Below, in pieces: positions 7,471 to 15,941 of a DNA stretch of 59,737 nt (positions are counted from its first letter, which is position 1; every line of letters starts with the position of its first letter). The stretch lies in contig JAEWLC010000020.1 of the NCBI GenBank assembly GCA_023393475.1, forward strand, positions 1 to 59,737, read 5' to 3'. A program made the translations under genes and the position numbers. The stretch comes from Pseudomonadota bacterium. Its GTDB lineage: Bacteria; Pseudomonadota; Alphaproteobacteria; Rhizobiales; Devosiaceae. The notes beneath the pieces are model-generated. The model worked only from the letters and a program-made list of their open reading frames with translations, was not told where the DNA came from and did not search any database.

Positions 7471-8112
7471 ATGAAGACAGCATTGGTCGTGTGGGGCGGG
7501 CTCGAATTGCACGAGCCCGAGAAGGGTGCTCACGTCGTTCGCGAGATCCTCGAGGGCGAGGGCTTCGGGGTTACGGTCACCAACGACTACACCGCACTCG
7601 GCGGCGAGACTGTCGGCAGCTACGACCTGATCGTGCCACAGATCACCGGCGGAGAACTGGATCGCGAGAACTCGATCCGCTTCTGCGCGGCCATCGAAGC
7701 CGGGACCGGCCTTGCGGGCTTCCACCATGCGCTGGCGACGACCTTCCCCGGCAATCCCCGCATGCGCTTCGTCGGCGGCTGCACCTTCGCCACCCACCCG
7801 GGCGACATCATCACCTACCGGGTCGACCCCAGGGTGAAGGACGATCCGATCATGCAGGGGATCGGGAGCTTCGAGCACACGTCGGAGCAGTACTACATGC
7901 ATGTCGATCCGACCGTGCAGGTGCTGGCGACGACCACGTTCAGCGGCGAGCATGCCTTCTGGAAGAAGGATGTGGTGATGCCCGTAGTCTACAAGTCCGC
8001 CTATGGCAACGGCCGTGTCTTCTACACCGCGCTCGGCCACAAGCCGGCGGAGCTGGAGGCGCCCGAAATCAGGACCATCCTGACGCGAGGCCTGCTGTGG
8101 GCGGCGCGGTGA
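7471..8112 (+). CDS. ThuA domain-containing protein
   Basis: A 213-residue ThuA-family protein with a class I glutamine amidotransferase-like fold. It starts MKTALVVWGGLELHEPEKGA and contains SYDLIVPQITGGEL, GTGLAGFHHALATTF and, near the end, GNGRVFYTALGHKP, the conserved core of ThuA proteins from trehalose and sugar-utilisation operons in rhizobia. The exact reaction of the family is not settled. The ATG at 7471 has GGACGGAG upstream. Its stop overlaps the GTG of the next gene, so the two are translationally coupled, and a joint sugar-catabolic role is likely. Confidence 0.85.
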   Translation: MKTALVVWGGLELHEPEKGAHVVREILEGEGFGVTVTNDYTALGGETVGSYDLIVPQITGGELDRENSIRFCAAIEAGTGLAGFHHALATTFPGNPRMRFVGGCTFATHPGDIITYRVDPRVKDDPIMQGIGSFEHTSEQYYMHVDPTVQVLATTTFSGEHAFWKKDVVMPVVYKSAYGNGRVFYTALGHKPAELEAPEIRTILTRGLLWAAR

Positions 8113-9134
8113 TCGAGAAGCGCCCGATAGGCCAGACAGGCCTCGAAATCAGCCGGATCGGGTTCGGCGGCGCGCCGATCGGCGACCTCAAGCGGGCGCC
8201 CTCGGATGCGACCACGCGAAAGCTGCTCGGATCGGTATGGGACGCGGGGATACGCTATTTCGATACCGCGCCGTTCTATGGCTCGGGCCTTTCCGAGCGG
8301 CGGATCGGCGACTTCCTCAGAAGCAAGCCGCGCGACGAGTATGTGCTTTCGACCAAGGTCGGGCGCCTTCTCGTACCCGACCGCGAATGGGCGCTGGAGC
8401 GGCACGGCACGGCGCGCGCCCTGCCCTTCCGGCCGCAGTTCGATTTCACCTATGACGGCATCATGCGCAGCTACGAGAACTCGCTGCAGCGTCTCGGACT
8501 CGAGCGGATCGATATCCTGTTGCTGCACGATATCGGTGCGTTCAGCCAGAAGAAGAACCACGCGAAGACCATGCGGCAGCTGCTGAAGGGTGGCCTCAGG
8601 GCGCTGGAAGAGCTGCGGTCGGCCGGCGATGTCAGGGCCATCGGTGCCGGCGTCAACGAAGGGCCGATCATCGGCGAGCTGATGAACCATGCGCGTTTCG
8701 ACGTGTTCCTCCTCGCCAACCGCTACACGCTGCTCGACCAGGCGGTGATCGACACGCTATTCCCCCGCATACTGCGGGAGGGCGTATCCATCGTTATCGG
8801 CGCACCGCTCAACAGCGGCATCCTCGCCACCGGACCGATCCCGGAGGCGAAGTACGACTATGAACAGGCCAGCGACGAGATGATCGAGAAGACCCGGCGC
8901 ATCAAGGAGCTGACCGACAGGCACGGAACGACACTGATCCGCGCTGCCCTGAGCTTCCCGCTCGGCCACCCGGCAGTCACCGCAATCATCCCGGGCTTTT
9001 CGAACGGCACCGAGTTCGCCGATAACCTTGCCGGCTATCACGAGGCCATCCCCGCGGCGCTGTGGAGCGACCTCAAGGCGGACGGCCTCATACACCCCGA
9101 GGCGCCACCCCCGGCGACGCCTGTCCTTAGCTAA
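8109..9134 (+). CDS. Aldo/keto reductase (aldose 1-dehydrogenase/L-fucose dehydrogenase type)
   Basis: A 341-residue aldo/keto reductase. It shows GFGGAPIGDL, the catalytic Asp and Tyr in YFDTAPFYGSGLSERRIGDF (about residues 47-67), the lysine in VLSTKVGRLLVP, and the active-site His in LLLHDIG. C-terminally it has the NADP-binding end of the family (AALSFPLGHPAVTAIIPGFS). The subgroup oxidises L-fucose, D-arabinose or similar free sugars to lactones. A GTG at 8109 overlaps the ThuA stop by four bases. A longer reading frame runs through from 7320, but its first part is only the shadow of the ThuA gene. Substrate is inferred from subfamily resemblance. Confidence 0.86.
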   Translation: MIEKRPIGQTGLEISRIGFGGAPIGDLKRAPSDATTRKLLGSVWDAGIRYFDTAPFYGSGLSERRIGDFLRSKPRDEYVLSTKVGRLLVPDREWALERHGTARALPFRPQFDFTYDGIMRSYENSLQRLGLERIDILLLHDIGAFSQKKNHAKTMRQLLKGGLRALEELRSAGDVRAIGAGVNEGPIIGELMNHARFDVFLLANRYTLLDQAVIDTLFPRILREGVSIVIGAPLNSGILATGPIPEAKYDYEQASDEMIEKTRRIKELTDRHGTTLIRAALSFPLGHPAVTAIIPGFSNGTEFADNLAGYHEAIPAALWSDLKADGLIHPEAPPPATPVLS

Positions 9135-9184
9135 TACCAGCGGCGTTCGGGGCAACCGGACGGCAGCACATCAGGAGACTGAAC

Positions 9185-9859
9185 ATGGGCGAACGTATCA
9201 AACTCACCACCTCGGACGGGTTCGAGCTGGGCGCCTACCGAGCCCGGCCCGAGGGCAAGGTACGCGGCGGTGTGGTGCTGATCCAGGAAGTCTGGGGCCT
9301 CAACAACTGGATCCGTAGCGTCGCCGATCGCTGGGCGCGCCACGGCTACCTCACCATCGCGCCCTCCATGTTCGATCGCATGCAGCCGGGCTTCGAGAGC
9401 GAGAACTACGGTCCCGACCACTTCCCCATTGTCGGCGAACTGATGAAGTCGTTTTCGATGGACAAGGCGGTGCTGGATATCGAGGCGGCGGTGAAGTCCG
9501 CGGCCGAGGGTGGCAAGGTCGGCATCACCGGCTATTGCTTCGGCGGCCGGATGAGCTGGATCGCGGCGAGCCGGGCCAGCGGCCTCAGCGCGGCGTCCGG
9601 CTACTATGGCGGCGGCGTGCCGAACTATATCGAGCTCGAACCGCGGATCCCGATCGAGATGCACTTCGGCGACAAGGACCAGGGCATCCCGCTGGAGCAG
9701 GTCGAGCAGCTGAAGGCCCGGCACCCCGGCGCCGACATCTATGTCTACAATGGCGACCACGGCTTCTGTAACAGCGACCGCGCGGAGAAGTTCGACGAAG
9801 CGTCCTGCACCAAGGCCTCGGCCCGCTCACTGGAGTTCTTCCATAAGCACCTCGGCTGA
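9185..9859 (+). CDS. Dienelactone hydrolase family protein
   Basis: A 224-residue alpha/beta hydrolase of the dienelactone hydrolase family. The nucleophile is a cysteine in GYCFGG (Cys118), as in carboxymethylenebutenolidase. The acid is the Asp in HFGDKDQGIP, and the His is in YNGDHGFCN near residue 195. The N-terminal strand segment VVLIQEVWGLNNWIRSVADR is characteristic. The enzyme is cytosolic and hydrolyses lactones or thioester-like compounds. No aromatic ring-cleavage genes are nearby, so a general lactone or ester role is more likely than chlorocatechol breakdown. ATG at 9185 with GGAG about seven bases upstream. Confidence 0.88.
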   Translation: MGERIKLTTSDGFELGAYRARPEGKVRGGVVLIQEVWGLNNWIRSVADRWARHGYLTIAPSMFDRMQPGFESENYGPDHFPIVGELMKSFSMDKAVLDIEAAVKSAAEGGKVGITGYCFGGRMSWIAASRASGLSAASGYYGGGVPNYIELEPRIPIEMHFGDKDQGIPLEQVEQLKARHPGADIYVYNGDHGFCNSDRAEKFDEASCTKASARSLEFFHKHLG

Positions 9860-9893
9860 TCTCGGGCGGCACTTCGCCTATCTCGAGGAAGCC

Positions 9894-10265
9894 GTGGCCG
9901 AGGCGCGGCAGGCCATGCTGTCGCGCAAAAAAGCGCTGCTCGCGGCCCAGCTGATCGACGCCTATGCCGATCGGCTGTTTACGGCGCGAAACGAAGCTGC
10001 AGCGGACATCCTGGCATTCCGGGCCGGACTGGGCGAGGCCAGCCCGGCGCTCGGGCTGGTGTTCGATCTCGTCGCCGGGCGGGCCGAACTGGTTACGGAA
10101 GCGGTCGGGGTGCCGATCGCCGAGTACAGCAAGCTCAGCGTCGAGGATTTTATGGTGAGCCTCTACAACCAGCACACCGTGCAACGCGTGCGGATCGCCA
10201 CGGGCAATGAGCGCCACGACGTGCATGCGGTGCTCGAGACGGCTGTGGAGGCGCTGCGGCGCTAG
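9894..10265 (+). CDS. Conserved hypothetical protein, start uncertain
   Basis: A small, mostly helical protein of about 123 residues (ARQAMLSRKKALLAAQLIDA, ADILAFRAGLGEASPALGLV and DFMVSLYNQHTVQRVRIATG). I do not recognise a family. It has no signal peptide or membrane segment. The open frame extends back to an ATG at 9741, but that would overlap the dienelactone hydrolase by over 100 bases with low-complexity sequence. The GTG at 9894 has AGG five bases upstream and is my choice; ATG 9915 is an alternative. It lies 34 bases after the hydrolase and could be cotranscribed. Its stop overlaps the convergent DUF1697 stop. Confidence 0.55.
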   Translation: MAEARQAMLSRKKALLAAQLIDAYADRLFTARNEAAADILAFRAGLGEASPALGLVFDLVAGRAELVTEAVGVPIAEYSKLSVEDFMVSLYNQHTVQRVRIATGNERHDVHAVLETAVEALRR

Positions 10266-10819
10266 TAGTCGTCCATCATCTCCAGCAGCTTCTGCGTCGT
10301 CTGCCAGCTGCGGATGGTCATGGATTTGTAGAGCGCCGAGGCGACGATCTTGCTTAGCCGGCTCTTGGTCCGCTCGGCGCTCAGCCGCTGGGAGTAGATC
10401 ACCCCCTCCCCAGGCCAGACCTTGTCGACGCCCTCGCGGGGCGCGAACACGGCAAAGGCCTCGTCACGGTCGATGTCCATCAGGAAGATCGCGTCGGAGT
10501 GGTATTTGCCTGGCTCGTCGCCGAAGCCCTTCGGCCGCTTGTCGACAACGGCCTTCAGGGCATCGTGGCTGATGACCAGCACCTTGATCAGCTCGTCGTC
10601 GAGCTTGAAGCCGGAGGTGAGGCCCGCCTCGATCTTCCGCCCGATCGTGCTTGCGGCAAGGGTGGAGCGGAACATGGCGTTGCCGCTCTGGATATAGGTC
10701 CTGACGTCCTCGAGCCCGATTTCCTCGAGCAGCTGCTTCAGCCCGGCCATCGGCACCTTGTTCTTGCCGCCGACATTGATGCCGCGCAGCAGGGCGAGGT
10801 AGGCGGTCTTGCTGGCCAT
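10262..10819 (-). CDS. DUF1697 domain-containing protein
   Basis: A 185-residue DUF1697 protein. The start, MASKTAYLALLRGINVGGKN with KVPM following, is the family hallmark, followed by LEDVRTYIQSGNAMFRS. Molecular function is unknown. A frame 43 residues longer exists, but the ATG at 10819 has GGAGGGAC just upstream and matches the family start. The gene follows gcrA on the same strand. The gcrA terminator lies between them, so it probably has its own promoter or depends on read-through. Confidence 0.88.
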   Translation of the reverse strand: MASKTAYLALLRGINVGGKNKVPMAGLKQLLEEIGLEDVRTYIQSGNAMFRSTLAASTIGRKIEAGLTSGFKLDDELIKVLVISHDALKAVVDKRPKGFGDEPGKYHSDAIFLMDIDRDEAFAVFAPREGVDKVWPGEGVIYSQRLSAERTKSRLSKIVASALYKSMTIRSWQTTQKLLEMMDDY

Positions 10820-10828
10820 CGTCCCTCC

Positions 10829-10858
10829 AAAAGCAAAGGCCGGGACTGCTCCCGGCCT
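10829..10858 (-). terminator. Intrinsic terminator after gcrA
   Basis: On the minus strand a 9-bp perfect stem (10850-10858 with 10837-10845) and a 4-base loop are followed by TTTGCTTTT (10837 down to 10829). It lies 20 bases after the gcrA stop, and its T run overlaps the approach to the DUF1697 ribosome site. Confidence 0.8.
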
Positions 10859-10877
10859 CGTCAAGTTCAGAACTCTC

Positions 10878-11435
10878 TCAGCGGCGCTTCTTGTCCGGCT
10901 GGTGGTAGGCGCGGCGACTGTGGAAGTCGCAGTAGGGCTTGCCGTCATCGGAGTGCTGGCCGCAGAAATAGAAGTCCGGGGTCAGCGGGTCGCCGATCGG
11001 CCACTTGCAGGTCTGCTCGCTCAGCTGCAGCAGCGTCAGACGCTGCTCCACCGGGATGAACAGCTCCTGCGCCTGGGGCGCCATTTCCATTTCGACCGCG
11101 AACTGCTCATCCATCTTGAGCGCAGTAGCGCCCTGGATGGCGCCGCCGCCCGAGCTCATGGTGTTGCGGGTCTTCATCACCGAGCCCAGCCCGCTCGAAC
11201 GCGAGGTGCTGGCCGGCGACGACACGCGGCGGGCAGCCGGGCGCGGTGCCGTGCGGACGCGCGGTGCCGAAGTGGCAGGCTTGGCGCGGCCGGAAAGCTT
11301 GAGACGGTGTACCTTGCCGATCACGGCGTTGCGGGTGACACCTTCACCCAATACGCCCGCGATCTGGCTGGCGCTCAGCCCCTCAAGCCATAGCTTCTTG
11401 AGCAGCTCGACGCGTTCTTCAGTCCAGCCCAACAA
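10878..11435 (-). CDS. gcrA: GcrA cell cycle regulator
   Basis: A 185-residue GcrA. The N-terminal DNA-binding helix-turn-helix reads GWTEERVELLKKLWLEGLSA and SQIAGVLGEGVTRNAVIGKVHRL. A variable Arg/Pro/Ser linker follows, then a C-terminal sigma70-contacting domain with four spaced Cys/His positions (CKWPIGDP, FCG, YCDFHSR). GcrA recruits sigma70 holoenzyme at promoters carrying GANTC sites methylated by CcrM. The only sensible start is a TTG: TTG at 11435 is eight bases after AGGAG, with a second TTG at 11432. No ATG is available near the helix-turn-helix. Five GANTC sites lie upstream, and an intrinsic terminator follows. Confidence 0.92.
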   Translation of the reverse strand: MLGWTEERVELLKKLWLEGLSASQIAGVLGEGVTRNAVIGKVHRLKLSGRAKPATSAPRVRTAPRPAARRVSSPASTSRSSGLGSVMKTRNTMSSGGGAIQGATALKMDEQFAVEMEMAPQAQELFIPVEQRLTLLQLSEQTCKWPIGDPLTPDFYFCGQHSDDGKPYCDFHSRRAYHQPDKKRR

Positions 11436-11470
11436 ATCAAATGCTCCTAACCGCCATTTAGGCGTGGACG

Positions 11471-11676
11471 GACTCCTTGACCGTGCCGTTGCCAAGGCAA
11501 CAGCCTGATACGCTACTACGCATCGTAGGTCTGATGGGTCCGCCACACGAGATATCGTGCCCCAACGCCTTGATACTACACGGCTCGCGGAATCCGGTGC
11601 AAGAGTCGGGGCGGTTTTACACGGGGAAAACGCGGCGGGATTCAGGCACCTGGCGGGCACCCGCAAGACACGAGTC
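11471..11676. promoter_or_regulatory. Cluster of five GANTC (CcrM) sites between gcrA and argD
   Basis: GANTC occurs at 11471, 11590, 11603, 11639 and 11672, five sites in 206 bases. Fewer than one would be expected by chance at this base composition. GANTC is the CcrM methylation target in Alphaproteobacteria and the site through which GcrA acts. The cluster lies upstream of gcrA itself and of the divergent argD. Confidence 0.6.
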
Positions 11677-11712
11677 AAATCAGGCACTTGCCCCCTGCAA
11701 GCCCCGTTTCCG

Positions 11713-11800
11713 TTGACTTAATTACTCCACAAGGGCATACCGAAAGCCCCGGAACGCGCCGCTCAACCGCAGCGCGTTTTTGGTTTCTGTGGGGCTTTTG
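11713..11800 (+). promoter_or_regulatory. argD promoter and nested hairpin leader
   Basis: TTGACT at 11713-11718 and a weak -10-like CATACC around 11736 suggest a promoter. Just downstream, AAAGCCCC (11743-11750) can pair with GGGGCTTT (11791-11798). Inside this, AACGCGC (11753-11759) pairs with GCGCGTT (11772-11778) and runs into TTTTT (11777-11781), which looks like a terminator. No gene on this strand lies upstream to be ended, so it may be an attenuator for argD. Confidence 0.4.
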
Positions 11801-11836
11801 CAACAGTCCCCCTCCGCGAACCTGAAAGGTGCGAAA

Positions 11837-13024
11837 ATGTCTGCGCTGTACGGCACGTATGCCCGGTCCAACCTCGCCTTCGAGCGGGGCGAGGGCGTGC
11901 GATTGTTCGCGCAGGATGGCACCGAGTATCTCGATTTCCACGCCGGCGTCGCGGTGAACGCGCTGGGCCATGGCGACCCGCATATGGTGGCAGCGCTGAA
12001 GGCTGCGGCCGAGAAGGTCTGGCACACCGCCAACACCTTCACCATTCCCGAGCAGGAGCGGCTGGGCCAGCGGCTGGTGGAGAACACCTTCGCCGACGCG
12101 TGCTTCTTCACCAACTCCGGTACCGAAGCAGTGGAGTGCGCGGTCAAGACCGCCCGGCACTACTTCTGGGCCAAGGGCGAGAAGGACCGCTACGAGATCA
12201 TCGCCTTCACCGGCTCGTTCCACGGCCGGACCATGGGCATGATCGCCGCTTCGGGCAACGAGCACTATCTCGAGGGCTTCGGCCCGCCGCTCGCGGGCTT
12301 CAAGCACCTCGATCCGAACGATCTCGAGGCGGTCAAGGCAGCGATCACGCCGCAGACGGCCGCCATCCTGATCGAGCCCGTGCAGGGCGAGGGCGGCTGC
12401 ACCGAGATGACCGGCGACTACATGCGTGGCCTCCGCGCCCTGTGCGACCAGCACGGCATCCTGCTCATCCTCGACGAAGTGCAGTGCGGCTACGGCCGGA
12501 CCGGCAAGTTCTTCGCCCACGAATGGACCGGCATCGAGCCCGATATCATGGCCGTGGCCAAGGGCATCGGCGCGGGCTTCCCGCTCGGCGCCTGCCTCGC
12601 CAAGGGCGAGGTGGCCAAGTCGATGGTGCCGGGCACGCACGGCTCCACCTATGGCGGCAATCCCCTTGCCTGTGCGATGGGCAACGCGGTGCTCGACCGC
12701 ATGCTCGCGCCCGGCTTCTTCGAGGAAGTCGACCGGATGGGCCAGCGCCTCAAGTGGCACCTGCAGCAACTGGCACAGCGCTTCCCCGAGCAGGTGCTGG
12801 AACTGCGCGGCAAGGGCCTGCTTACCGGCATCCGCATCGCATCGCCGGTACGCGATGTTGCGGCCAAGCTTCGCGACGAGCAGCACATGCTGGCCATGAC
12901 GGCAAACGAGAACGTGCTGCGCCTGTTGCCGCCGCTCGTCGTCACCGAAGCCGACATCGAAGAGGCGATGAAGAAGCTCACCGCCGTCTTCGAAGAGATC
13001 GAAGCCGACAAGGCCACCGCCTGA
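11837..13024 (+). CDS. argD: Acetylornithine aminotransferase
   Basis: A 395-residue class III aminotransferase. It interconverts N-acetylornithine and N-acetylglutamate semialdehyde in arginine synthesis and often also acts on succinyldiaminopimelate. Visible are FFTNSGTEAVECAVKTAR (PLP phosphate site), the PLP-Asp in LLILDEVQCGYGRTG, and the Schiff-base lysine in MAVAKGIGAGFPLGA (about Lys242). I place the start at ATG 11837, MSALYGTYARSNLAFERGEG, the family's usual N-terminus with GAAAGG upstream; an extension to 11780 is unlikely. It lies 74 bases before argF on the same strand, an arginine operon. Confidence 0.94.
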   Translation: MSALYGTYARSNLAFERGEGVRLFAQDGTEYLDFHAGVAVNALGHGDPHMVAALKAAAEKVWHTANTFTIPEQERLGQRLVENTFADACFFTNSGTEAVECAVKTARHYFWAKGEKDRYEIIAFTGSFHGRTMGMIAASGNEHYLEGFGPPLAGFKHLDPNDLEAVKAAITPQTAAILIEPVQGEGGCTEMTGDYMRGLRALCDQHGILLILDEVQCGYGRTGKFFAHEWTGIEPDIMAVAKGIGAGFPLGACLAKGEVAKSMVPGTHGSTYGGNPLACAMGNAVLDRMLAPGFFEEVDRMGQRLKWHLQQLAQRFPEQVLELRGKGLLTGIRIASPVRDVAAKLRDEQHMLAMTANENVLRLLPPLVVTEADIEEAMKKLTAVFEEIEADKATA

Positions 13025-13098
13025 CCAATTACAGGGATGCGCTCTGAGAGCGGGGGACAGCAGCTCCCGCCCGGCGCGTTTCGCAAAGGAGAGGTCCG

Positions 13099-14031
13099 AT
13101 GACCGCTACCCCACGCCATTTCCTCAATCTCGATGATTTCGACGCCGTCACATTGCGCGGCATGCTGAGCCAGGCCGTCGAACTCAAGGATCGTCTCAAG
13201 AAGGGTGATCGCCCGCAGCTCCTCAAGGACAAGGTGCTGGCGATGATCTTCGAGCGCCAGTCGACCCGTACCCGCGTCAGCTTCGACGTCGGCATGCGCC
13301 AGCTCGGTGGCGAGACCATCATGCTTACCGGCGCCGAAATGCAGCTTTCGCGCGAGGAAACTCTCGCCGACACCGCAAGGGTCATGAGCCGCTATGTCGA
13401 TGCCATCATGATCCGCATCCTCACCCATGCGGACCTGCTCGAGCTCGCCGAGGCCGCAACCGTCCCGGTGATCAACGGCCTTACCCGTCGCGCCCATCCC
13501 TGCCAGGTGATGGCCGACGTGATGACGTTCGAGGAGCACCGCGGCAACATCAAGGGCGCCAAGGTTGCCTGGGTCGGCGACAGCAACAACGTGCTGGCCA
13601 GCTGGGTGAATGCGGCCGAGCTTTTCGGCGCCGAACTCACCATCGCCGTGCCCGAAGAATATGCCCCGGAAAAGGACCTTCTCGCCGACATCAAGAAGGC
13701 CGGCGCTTCCGTCCGCCTGATCGAGGATCCGGAAGAAGCGGTGAAGGACGCGAACCTCATCATCACCGACACGTGGGTGTCGATGGGCGATACCGACGCC
13801 GCCGAACGCCGCAGGGCCTTGAAACCCTACCAGGTGAATACCCAATTGATGGCCTTGGCCGATAAGGACGCGCTGTTCATGCACTGCCTGCCGGCCCATC
13901 GCGGCGACGAGGTGACCGACGAGGTCATAGACGGGCCGCAATCGGTGGTCTTTGATGAAGCCGAAAACCGGCTTCACGCCCAGAAGGCGATCCTGTGCTG
14001 GGCCCTGGGCCAGGACCGGCAGAACATCTAG
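13099..14031 (+). CDS. argF: Ornithine carbamoyltransferase
   Basis: A 310-residue anabolic ornithine transcarbamylase making citrulline from ornithine and carbamoyl phosphate. It contains STRTR (residues 55-59, carbamoyl phosphate), HPCQ (133-136), the ornithine segment DTWVSMGD and the catalytic HCLP (262-265). The cytosolic trimer is the expected form. ATG at 13099 with AGGAGAGG upstream. It is 74 bases after argD, and hslO follows 91 bases later on the same strand. The argD-argF-hslO order is common in this order of bacteria. Confidence 0.95.
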   Translation: MTATPRHFLNLDDFDAVTLRGMLSQAVELKDRLKKGDRPQLLKDKVLAMIFERQSTRTRVSFDVGMRQLGGETIMLTGAEMQLSREETLADTARVMSRYVDAIMIRILTHADLLELAEAATVPVINGLTRRAHPCQVMADVMTFEEHRGNIKGAKVAWVGDSNNVLASWVNAAELFGAELTIAVPEEYAPEKDLLADIKKAGASVRLIEDPEEAVKDANLIITDTWVSMGDTDAAERRRALKPYQVNTQLMALADKDALFMHCLPAHRGDEVTDEVIDGPQSVVFDEAENRLHAQKAILCWALGQDRQNI

Positions 14032-14122
14032 CGGTTCTGCCTATCTGATGCGCAAGATAAAGTAAGGCGCGGAACCCGGTCCCCACGGTGGAGCGGCGTT
14101 GCTCCGCGAGATCGGGTTTTTG

Positions 14123-15139
14123 ATGATGACGCAGACTGAGCTCAGCACCTATGGCCTCGATCGCCCGGAGTCGGGCGACGACGTCGTGGTGCCCTTCACC
14201 CTCGACCGGCTCGACAGCCGCGGCCGCGTGGTCCGGCTCGGTGCCGCGCTCGACAACATTCTCAATCGCCACAACTATCCCGAACCGGTGGCCCGCCTGC
14301 TCGGCGAGGCCGTGGTGCTGGCCGCCCTGATCGGCTCCTCGCTGAAGTTCGAGGGCCGGTTCATCCTCCAGACCCAGACCGACGGGCCGGTGAACCTGAT
14401 CGTCGTCGACCTCGACGCGCCGGATGGCCTGCGTGGCTATGCGCGCTTCGACGCCGACGCGGTGATGCAGGCGGTGCAGCGTGGCGAGACGTCGCCGGCA
14501 CAGATGCTCGGCAAGGGACACCTCGCCATGACGGTCGACCAGGGCGTCCACATGGAGCGATACCAGGGCATCGTGGCGCTCGATGGCGGCACGCTCGAGG
14601 ATGTGGCGCACACCTATTTCCAGCAGTCGGAACAGATCCCGACGCTGGTGCGGCTGGCCGTTGCACAGCATTCGGTTCGCGGTTCGGGCGGGCCCCACTG
14701 GCGCGCCGGTGGCGCGCTGGTTCAGTTCCTGCCGCCGCATGGCCAGTCGGTCATGCCGGACCTGCCGGGCGACGGAAACTTTGACAACCCCGAGACGGCC
14801 GATCCGAACTATGTCGAGGACGACAAGTGGACGACGACGCGGGCCTACCTATCGACCGTCGCCGACGACGAACTCGCCGACCCGGACCTCAGCGCCGAGC
14901 GCCTGCTGTTCCGGCTGTTCAACGAGCCCGGTGTCCGCGTGTTCGAGCCGATCGTGCTCGAGGAGCGCTGCACCTGCTCGGCCGAGCGGATCGAGGCGAT
15001 GCTGCGCGACAACTTCACCGCCGAGGATCGCGAGGAGATGGTGGTCGACGGCGAGATCGAAGTGGTGTGCGAGTTCTGCTCGGCCGACTACCACTTCAAG
15101 CCGCATGAGTTCGACGACCACCCGTCGCACAAGCACTGA
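14123..15139 (+). CDS. hslO: Redox-regulated chaperone Hsp33
   Basis: A 338-residue Hsp33, a holdase that becomes active under oxidative and heat stress. The C-terminal zinc redox switch is intact: CTC at about residues 283-285 and CEFC at about 316-319. The N-terminal half carries the core segment (RFILQTQTDGPVNLIVVDLD) and the middle linker MLGKGHLAMTVDQG. It starts at ATG 14123 or the next ATG 14126. A TTG at 14099 would add eight residues, and no clear ribosome site separates the options. A strong terminator follows. Confidence 0.93.
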   Translation: MMTQTELSTYGLDRPESGDDVVVPFTLDRLDSRGRVVRLGAALDNILNRHNYPEPVARLLGEAVVLAALIGSSLKFEGRFILQTQTDGPVNLIVVDLDAPDGLRGYARFDADAVMQAVQRGETSPAQMLGKGHLAMTVDQGVHMERYQGIVALDGGTLEDVAHTYFQQSEQIPTLVRLAVAQHSVRGSGGPHWRAGGALVQFLPPHGQSVMPDLPGDGNFDNPETADPNYVEDDKWTTTRAYLSTVADDELADPDLSAERLLFRLFNEPGVRVFEPIVLEERCTCSAERIEAMLRDNFTAEDREEMVVDGEIEVVCEFCSADYHFKPHEFDDHPSHKH

Positions 15140-15144
15140 TACGG

Positions 15145-15172
15145 AAAGGCCCGCTTCGAGCGGGCCTTTTTC
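15145..15172 (+). terminator. Intrinsic terminator after hslO
   Basis: A 10-bp perfect stem (15145-15154 with 15160-15169) and loop TTCGA run into TTTTTC. It ends hslO. AAA on the other side means it may also stop minus-strand transcription from phoB, which ends at 15209. Confidence 0.92.
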
Positions 15173-15208
15173 TTACTGGGTTTTTCATCACCGTCGGAAG
15201 TGGAACCG

Positions 15209-15910
15209 TCAGCTCATCGCGGCGAAGCGCTCGTCGAAGGCGTAGCCGGCGCCGCGGACAGTGCGGATCGGGTCAGCGTCGCGGTGGCGGTTGATGGCCT
15301 TGCGCAGGCGCCCGACATGGACGTCGACCGTGCGCTCGTCGACATAGACGTCGTTGCCCCACACGCCGTCGAGCAGCTGCTCGCGCGAATAGACGCGGCC
15401 GGGATGGCGCATCAGGTATTCGAGCAGCCGATACTCGGTGGGCCCGAGGTGAACCTCGCGGCCGCCGCGGCGGACGCGGTGGCTGGTGCGATCGAGTTCG
15501 AGATCGCCGGCCTTCAGCACGGCGGTGACGAGCTGCGGGCTCGAGCGGCGGAGCAGCGCATTGATGCGCGCCAGCAGCTCGGGGATCGAGAAGGGTTTCA
15601 CGACATAGTCGTCGGCGCCGGTGGCGAGTCCGCGGACGCGCTCTTCTTCCTCGCCGCGCGCGGTGATCATGATGATCGGGGTGCGCGCGGTTTCTTCCTT
15701 GGCACGCCAGCGGCGGCAGAGCTCGATACCGGAGAGACCCGGGAGCATCCAGTCGAGCAGGATCAGGTCCGGCACGCCATCGCGGATGCGTTCCACCGCC
15801 TCGTCGCCCGACGCGGCGGTCGCCACGCGAAAGCCCTCGGCTTCGAGGTTGTAGCGCAGTAGCACGGCGACATCGTCTTCGTCTTCGACGATCAGGATGG
15901 TGGCGCTCAT
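15209..15910 (-). CDS. phoB: Phosphate regulon response regulator PhoB
   Basis: A 233-residue OmpR/PhoB-type regulator. The receiver domain has acidic residues near 9-12 and the phospho-acceptor Asp53 in LLDWMLPG, Thr in MITARGEEEERVRGL, and Lys in DDYVVKPFS. The winged-helix domain ends in VDVHVGRLRKAIN and IRTVRGAGYAF. Phosphorylated by PhoR, it binds Pho boxes and activates phosphate-starvation genes. It is the last gene of the pst operon, 31 bases after phoU. ATG at 15910. Confidence 0.95.
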   Translation of the reverse strand: MSATILIVEDEDDVAVLLRYNLEAEGFRVATAASGDEAVERIRDGVPDLILLDWMLPGLSGIELCRRWRAKEETARTPIIMITARGEEEERVRGLATGADDYVVKPFSIPELLARINALLRRSSPQLVTAVLKAGDLELDRTSHRVRRGGREVHLGPTEYRLLEYLMRHPGRVYSREQLLDGVWGNDVYVDERTVDVHVGRLRKAINRHRDADPIRTVRGAGYAFDERFAAMS

Positions 15911-15941
15911 TGCAGGTCTATCCTATCGGGTCGGCCTAGCC

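Noticed and set aside
7320..9134. 604-codon plus-strand frame as a single fusion protein
   Set aside because: The first half is a shadow of the ThuA gene. The real aldo/keto reductase starts at the GTG at 8109, which overlaps the ThuA stop by four bases.
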